Shown one piece after another: positions 59,201 to 64,000 of a stretch of 64,000 bases of DNA (positions are counted from its first letter, which is position 1; each line of letters starts with the position of its first letter). The notes beneath the pieces are model-generated. The model saw only the letters and a program-made list of their open reading frames with translations. It searched no databases and was not told where the DNA came from. This DNA is from Alligator mississippiensis (Eukaryota > Chordata > Crocodylia > Alligatoridae), in assembly GCF_030867095.1 (NCBI RefSeq), contig NC_081835.1, positions 16,500,501-16,564,500 on the forward strand, given 5' to 3'. The translations under genes and the position numbers were made by a program.

Positions 59201-60853
59201 ACTCAGCAGTAAAGAGTGATTTACAACAAATGGCAACACTATACATTTTAAGAGATCAAGTGGGAAACCTCAGGGGGAAAATCCACTTATAAATCTCTCC
59301 TAACAGCAGAGCGGATTTCAGCTCAACATTCTGCTTTTACTGAGTGGATTTTGATAATTGTAGAGCTGCTTTCCTGGGGGAGTAGAAAGTGTTGCCTCTT
59401 GCTCAGGAAACTCAGGCAACCACAGCTTTTTCAGTTACGGCGTAATCCTTGGTTACATCTGGAAGAGTCTATCTTAAAAATGACTAACAGAGTCCTTTGT
59501 GGTATTTACACTAACGTTCCTCTAAACCAGCATTTCTCAACCTGTGGGTTGTGACCCAAAAGTGGGTTGCAAGAATATATGAAAGGGTTACAAGCAAACT
59601 TTAAAAATAGATCAACGGATCAAAAAATTTTTAAAAATGGATTCTCCTTTAAAGGATAAAAACATGGGAAACTGGATTTTCCCTTGCAGGGTGACAGTTC
59701 CAGGCTGCTTGGAGTCTCCCATGCCCTATACACCCCCTCCTGTCCCACACATCCACCTCCTGCCCCACACACTGGGGGGATGGGGCCTGGGGGTGGGAGG
59801 CAGCGGGTCGGGAGTGAGGAGCACTGGGTCAGGACTGGCCATTGACGTACAACTGGGTCCTGGTACAAAACAGGTTGAGAACCGCTGCTCTAAACAACTA
59901 CTAACGTTCCTCTGAGCAATCACTCGTGTTCCTCTAAACGGCCACAAGAAACTCTCCATTCTTAGCTCGAGTGATCTGATTCTTCTTTGCTTGATAATTA
60001 ACAGCCTGTGCTATATAATTAATAAAACTTAAAAGAATCGGCATGTTTTTTGTTAAGTCAGAGGGAGCAGCGTGCTTCTTAGAGATGCTGAGCTCCCGCT
60101 GATACCATCCACGTCAGCACCTCTGCTGAACAGGCCATAAAAGGATGGCTGCTTTTCTCTGCACGGTTAGAGTTGCCCTGGCTATGTTACTGCAGACATA
60201 TGGCAGCACCTTTGAATTTCCTTGGAGCAAGACAACAGCCAAAACCTGCATTTCTATTAACTGTTAATGATTACACTGTGTATTGACTTTGGCACTCAGA
60301 AATCTTAGCTCCAATTGATTTCATTGGCACTCAGTGCCATAGAGGAACAGGCCCCTATTGTCTTTTATTAGTGTGGCTATTATTTTTTCTTCCCCCCAAA
60401 AAAGGATAACCTTGCATACCAACCATAAAGGATGGTGTTGTAGGAGGGAACGGGGTGTTACTTGGGCCACAGAGTATTGCTCCACCTCTTGGATACCATT
60501 AGGACCTGATAGCAAAACTTTACCAAGCAAGAACACACTGATCACCGCTGACTCATTTGCTGTCTCTTTGCTCAGAGCAAAACAGCTTCCCATTAAAATG
60601 CCTGGCAGTTCTACAGCATATAAGCAAGCTGGTGTAAGCAGCCTTAGAGATATTCTTTTTAATCCACCCATTTTTAATGAGCTTTCTCAGCCAGCACAAA
60701 GGAAACAATAAGAAAAACATCTGCTGTCGCAGTTACCAACCTGGCTATCCAGTCCAAGCAACAGAAGCATAATAAAAAAAAGGATTGCCCAGAAGGTGGG
60801 CAGCGGCATCATGGACACAGCTTTTGGGTAGGCGATGAAGGCCAGGCCTGGAC
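50120..60853 (-). CDS. SLC6A6: SLC6A6 (taurine transporter TauT), 3' part, 6 coding exons
   Basis: Exons in transcript order: 60853-60741, 57479-57342, 55150-55048, 53714-53614, 52768-52598 and 50260-50120. They total 767 bases with exact phases and give 254 residues plus a stop, about the last 41% of the 620-residue family length. The product is the Na+/Cl- coupled taurine symporter of the plasma membrane, SLC6 family. Visible parts are TM8 with GLDSQ (the Asp and Ser of the second sodium site in the family), TM9, TM10, TM11, TM12 and the tail ending [10 protein letters not shown], a hallmark of TauT. The N-terminal half (TM1-TM7) lies beyond 64000. Confidence 0.97.
50261..52597 (-). other. 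SLC6A6: SLC6A6 intron before the last exon
   Basis: The intron is 2.3 kb. It has donor gtatga at the 52597 side and a good pyrimidine-rich acceptor (ttctcctttcag). No transposon end or conserved element is recognised. Confidence 0.8.
52598..52768 (-). CDS. SLC6A6: SLC6A6 exon: TM11 end to TM12
   Basis: The exon is 171 bases, phase 0 at both ends. It reads [20 protein letters not shown], then [20 protein letters not shown], then [17 protein letters not shown]. The human segment [19 protein letters not shown] lines up directly. [25 protein letters not shown] is the hydrophobic TM12. The end moves into the cytoplasmic tail. The exon's last codons (SDGSLIE) differ from mammals. Confidence 0.97.
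52769..53613 (-). other. SLC6A6: SLC6A6 intron
   Basis: A 0.85-kb intron between gtgagt and ctctcacag. Reverse-strand open frames at 52946-53447 have no recognisable protein. Confidence 0.85.
53614..53714 (-). CDS. SLC6A6: SLC6A6 exon: extracellular-facing loop and TM11
   Basis: The exon is 101 bases. Its first two bases complete Gly and it leaves in phase 0. It reads [20 protein letters not shown], then [30 protein letters not shown] is a very conserved SLC6 motif between TM10 and TM11, and the hydrophobic ILITPVLCV starts TM11. Confidence 0.97.
53715..55047 (-). other. SLC6A6: SLC6A6 intron with inverted repeat
   Basis: A 1.3-kb intron. It contains the inverted repeat at 53970-54068 and its surrounding element. 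Confidence 0.82.
53970..54068. mobile_element. Palindromic element (MITE-like)
   Basis: The arm gcttactgtgcattagctta, ending ctgtgcagtag (53970-54006), is repeated in reverse complement at 54035-54068 (ctactgcacagtattaggct aatgcgcagtaagc) with a 28-base spacer. Adjacent sequence up to about 54200, ending gtgtagatgtgccc, probably belongs to the same element. I cannot assign the family. Confidence 0.75.
55048..55150 (-). CDS. SLC6A6: SLC6A6 exon: TM10
   Basis: The exon is 103 bases, entering in phase 0 and leaving in phase 1. It reads [20 protein letters not shown], then [14 protein letters not shown] plus the first base of Gly. It is almost the same as mammalian TauT ([20 protein letters not shown]). 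This is TM10 with its flanking loops. The FDYYAASG stretch is typical of the GABA/taurine transporter branch. Confidence 0.98.
55151..57341 (-). other. SLC6A6: SLC6A6 intron
   Basis: A 2.2-kb intron containing a CR1 tail at 55330-55445. Otherwise AT-rich and without features. Confidence 0.85.
55330..55445 (-). mobile_element. CR1 LINE 3' end fragment (reverse)
   Basis: tagaatcatagatctatagg, then gggggagatctcaagaggtc, then atccagcccagccccttgctcagggcaggatcatccctag. This is a clear reverse-complement CR1 terminus. Confidence 0.88.
57342..57479 (-). CDS. SLC6A6: SLC6A6 exon: intracellular loop and TM9
   Basis: The exon is 138 bases, phase 0 at both ends. It reads [20 protein letters not shown], then [20 protein letters not shown], then LTMVTE. 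FVEVEGQ follows the TM8 sodium-site residues encoded by the previous exon, and [17 protein letters not shown] forms TM9. The mammalian TauT sequence is the same except at a few TM9 positions. Confidence 0.98.
57480..60740 (-). other. SLC6A6: SLC6A6 intron
   Basis: A 3.3-kb intron carrying the intact hAT-type element at 59528-59887. There are no other recognisable features. Confidence 0.85.
59528..59887. mobile_element. Non-autonomous hAT element with perfect target duplication
   Basis: The left end cagcatttctcaacctgt and right end acaggttgagaaccgctg are inverted repeats. The element is 360 bases. It is flanked by a perfect 8-bp duplication, ctctaaac, at 59520-59527 and 59888-59895. An 8-bp duplication with a CAG...TTCTCAACC terminus is characteristic of Charlie-type hAT transposons. 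There is no transposase; the open frames in it (59620-59959) are incidental. The ends are shared with the older copy at 31810-32119. Confidence 0.92.
60741..60853 (-). CDS. SLC6A6: SLC6A6 exon: extracellular loop 4 and TM8 (sodium site)
   Basis: The exon is 113 bases. Its first two bases complete Gly and it leaves in phase 0. It reads [20 protein letters not shown], then [39 protein letters not shown] is TM8. By homology with LeuT and SERT, the Asp and Ser of GLDS help coordinate the second sodium ion, and both are present. The donor is gttggt, with T at position +3 instead of the usual purine. The acceptor is cctcttctag. Confidence 0.97.
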
Positions 60854-62245
60854 CTAGAAGAGGAAGAGAAAATAGGACGGGGGAAAAGGGAATAGACATA
60901 GTAAGTAATCAACTCGTCCACAGGGGGAGGCACACTCAAATGCAGGGATGCCTGGTTCCCTTCAGATAAATCCAAACGCAGCTGGAAATACCAGAAGTGA
61001 AAGTTTGGCTCTTTTATCTGACAAAGAAGCATGCATGACTACAGCAGAAACCAAAAGCAAACCCAAAAGCCATTGCTAACCGACTGCCAGTTTTAATACC
61101 TGTCTCAAACATGCCAGTCATGGATCATTTCCTGCGCCTGTCAGTCACAAAACATAACAGTAATAGAGACAACTGCACTAATAAAATGGCTGAATCCCAT
61201 TTCTAGCATGCACGATACCCATGCAGCATTTGCATGCGGAGATCGAAAGAGGATGCTGCCTCTCGGAGTCTCTGGGACCTTCAACACTGTAGCCAGCTTG
61301 GCCTATCCTTCTGGAAAACCAGGACCCAAACGCACCAACCTGAAGTCTGGTTTGAGCTCTTGAGCTGTTGTAAACCATCACAGCGTTGAATGCCACAGAG
61401 CTACTTCTGTTTACATCAGCTATGGACCTGTCTCTTACTGTTTGGAAATAATACTGCTACTAATAATGGAAGAGCGGGGTGGGGTGGAAAAAAAACACTT
61501 CCGGTTGTTAATGCCAAGCCACTTCACTCATGCTCCCCTATGCCGCTGGTCTTTCTTAGTCCTACCATGACAAATATGTGTCCTGCCAATCCGGAAAAAT
61601 TGCTGGCCAGACTACACAAGCTGTATACACCAACAAAGATGGGACTACTGTCTTGGCCTGTATGCTTTTGAAAACACAGGTTCCTATCTTAAGCTGAAGG
61701 AGGCTTTCCATAGCTAACTGATGGAGTATGTTCCTTCTCTTATCTGTTGGCCAGCCACTAGCAGCTGACATCTCACTCATCCACACAAGAGCATCATTGC
61801 GCCGCTCTCCCGTGTTTTGCTTCACAGAAGTTCCCATGTGATGCCAGGCAGGTTGCAGATGGCTCTGAGCCATCACTCGTGGGAACTTTTGTAAAGTGCG
61901 CGTGCTATCTCCAGGCAGGAGACAGGAACACTGGGAATATGAGGCTTGTTGCCATCTTCTGGCTTTCATGAACTGTGGAAATTGTCTGATTTTTTTTTGT
62001 TCATGTGTTTAAGGCAACCACGGACTAGAATGTCAGCATCTTGCAGGATTGGTGGATGAATTCAAACCATCATTTTTTTTATTTTTTTTTTAAATAAGAA
62101 ACAGATTTTTTTTATAGCTGTTGAAGAACAGGGGTAGAATTCTCTCCACAAGCCTGCATGAGAAATCTCTATTGATGCTCTTCCTACCTCCCACTTTTCC
62201 TTTCCAGCAAGGAAGATGGAAAAAGGAGCGAGGAAAAGAATTTAA

Positions 62246-62278
<33 letters not shown>

Positions 62279-64000
62279 AGAGGTGATTTTTTTTTTAATT
62301 AAAAGAATTTAAGTCATTGAAATATTCAAATAGAAATAAAAACAAATTAGCCAACAATTGAGTAACTAATTTTATTGCGTGAAATTTTTAAAATGAAACA
62401 CATCTAAGGTTTTATGTGACAGAAGGCACCAAAAAAAAAAATAAAATTAAAAAATAGCCGAGTCTCTAAAATATCCAGGGTTTTGTTTGTCCCTCAATTC
62501 CAGGAAACAGGCTTCCCTTGGTAGAAACTGAATACTCAATTACAACTTCTACTATATTACATATGTCATCAGGTTGCGCAAATGATGAGACAGATGTAAA
62601 ACTGCTACCCTCTCTGAATGCGTGTGTGTTATTGCTGAGTGAAAGTGTTTCTGTGTAGTGTTAATTTCCAATGGCAAGCATCCTATGCTCTGAGCTATTT
62701 TTAATTTTCCTTTGAAGGCAAATATTGAAATGTAAAAAGAAATGTCCATGTGAAATAACACATTTCTAGCATCCATTTGATTTAATGTAAATAATTTTAA
62801 AATGTATTTAATTTGGAGCTATGTTCCACTGAATAATTATCTTGATCAACTGCACTATGTTCATGGCTGTTGTTAAAAACTTATTAGAATGGCAATACAA
62901 TAATCACAGTCCTTTTGTTGGCCAGGTGCCGACTAAATGCCAAATCACAGCTGGAAAGATACCCAGTGGGCAGACCCAACTGTGGATAGCAGACAGTTTG
63001 CTATAATACAATATGGAGGACAAGGCTTCTCTGTCAGCTTAACAGGCATTAAGAGTCAGACCTGATTAATCCAAAACAGTTTGCAAATGGTGTTAAAATG
63101 AGGAAGGCTTGACATTACTCTATCACTGGGATGTATTTGCAGATGCAGTAAAGCCACATATGCAGACAAATCCAGCACAGACTAGCCAGACTTCCCTGTG
63201 CTGCACTTGTTCTCCCGTTGCATTTCTTTGGCTTTAAGCCATTTCTTAAAATAGCACATTGTTGGAGAAAAATGGACTTTTTTTAAAAAAGCAGGAACTT
63301 GGGCATCACTTGCAACAAGGGCTTAAATTCAACCCTAGTGTAACTCAATGAAATCACTGAGTGTCTCTCCCATTCAAGGATAGGAGTAGCTACCATATAT
63401 AGAAAGTTACCCATATCCTACATGGAGAGTATTCACTTCAGGACTATTACACAAGGGATGAATCTGGCAGATGGAGTTGCTATGCAGCAGTGTGATAATG
63501 AGGTTTTGCTCCAAAGAACATACCTGGGCTAACCTGACTCACAAAAGTAGCAACAATGAAGTCAACAGCACCACAAGTGTAAGCAAGGCAAATGTGCGAT
63601 TTAACTGTCCGGGAGGAAACAATGGAGGAATAATCTCGCTGGTCAACGCACAACGTTGCTCATCGAGGCATGCTCCTCACCTCACAGATTGCAACGTTCA
63701 CTGCTCCTCTCTCATTTTCCTACCTGGAAGAATAGGCCTAGATTTGCATACTGCTAACATAAGGGCAACATTTATTCTGAGGAGGACAATCCAGATCTAA
63801 TTAAAATTCTGTGTGCTGGTAATTGGTGTCAGGTAGCCTCACTCAAAAAGTGAAGTCATCTTTTTGGCACAGAACAGGTATAGTCTGGACAGCTGCTGTC
63901 ATCACATCTTGGAGGAGTGAGAGGGATAGATTAGCCTTCCTGGCTTAGTCAGCCCCTAGCTGCTCTGGTTAGAAAGGTAACAAATGTAATAATCAGAAGC
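60854..64000 (-). other. SLC6A6: SLC6A6 intron (partial)
   Basis: The preceding exon (family pattern GFMA...EQGV...AESG) is not found up to 64000, so this intron is over 3.1 kb. It includes a (GA)n tract at 62246-62278 and T-rich and A-rich runs at 62070-62115 and 62428-62455. No other feature is recognised. Confidence 0.72.
62246..62278. repeat. (GA)n microsatellite
   Basis: agagagagagagagagaaag followed by agagagag. Purine tract of about 33 bases. Confidence 0.92.

Noticed and set aside
61562..61969. 135-codon - frame in the partial SLC6A6 intron, considered as an upstream exon
   Set aside because: The translation does not resemble TM6-TM7 of SLC6 transporters and the phase-1 donor expected before GPGLAF is absent.
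63471..63800. 109-codon + frame near the window end
   Set aside because: Examined on both strands for SLC6A6 exon 5' of TM8; no matching residues, low-information frame.

Overview
This is a vertebrate nuclear genome window. Short exons with GT/AG boundaries sit in long introns, alongside CR1 retroposon tails, MIR-type SINE remnants and hAT-like non-autonomous DNA transposons. The abundance of CR1 3' ends, the surviving MIRs and a foldback element built from a unit I recall from crocodilian genomes point to a sauropsid, most likely a crocodilian. The species call is inference; the gene calls rest on translated exons.

Two protein-coding genes lie tail to tail. From 1 to about 39190 on the + strand is the 3' half of GRIP2 (glutamate receptor-interacting protein 2, also called ABP). 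Ten coding exons (4148-36970) keep one open frame through every splice phase and encode the last 520 residues: most of PDZ5, PDZ6, the long PDZ6-PDZ7 linker and PDZ7. A 3'UTR of about 2.2 kb follows, ending at a poly(A) signal at 39167-39172. From about 43175 to 64000 on the - strand is the 3' part of SLC6A6 (taurine transporter TauT). Six coding exons (60853 down to 50120) encode the last 254 residues, TM8 to TM12 plus the cytoplasmic tail. A long, repeat-poor stretch to a poly(A) signal at 43194-43199 is read as the 3'UTR. The 5' exons of both genes lie outside the window. The convergent GRIP2/SLC6A6 order matches human 3p25 and supports GRIP2 over the paralogue GRIP1.

The rest is intronic or intergenic DNA. 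Notable non-coding structures are a large imperfect inverted repeat at 25741-26220, which creates long spurious reading frames on both strands; a foldback element at 29644-29883 flanked by a 14-base near-perfect duplication; a hAT-type element with a perfect 8-bp target duplication at 59528-59887 and an older relative at 31810-32119; palindromic element pieces at 23992-24493 and 53970-54068; and several microsatellites.

The two genes are not a functional pathway, but both act at the plasma membrane: GRIP2 as a multi-PDZ scaffold that binds receptor tails (AMPA receptors, ephrin-B), TauT as a Na+/Cl- coupled taurine symporter. I found no CRISPR, operon, tRNA or rRNA features, and nothing I would call a new biological system.
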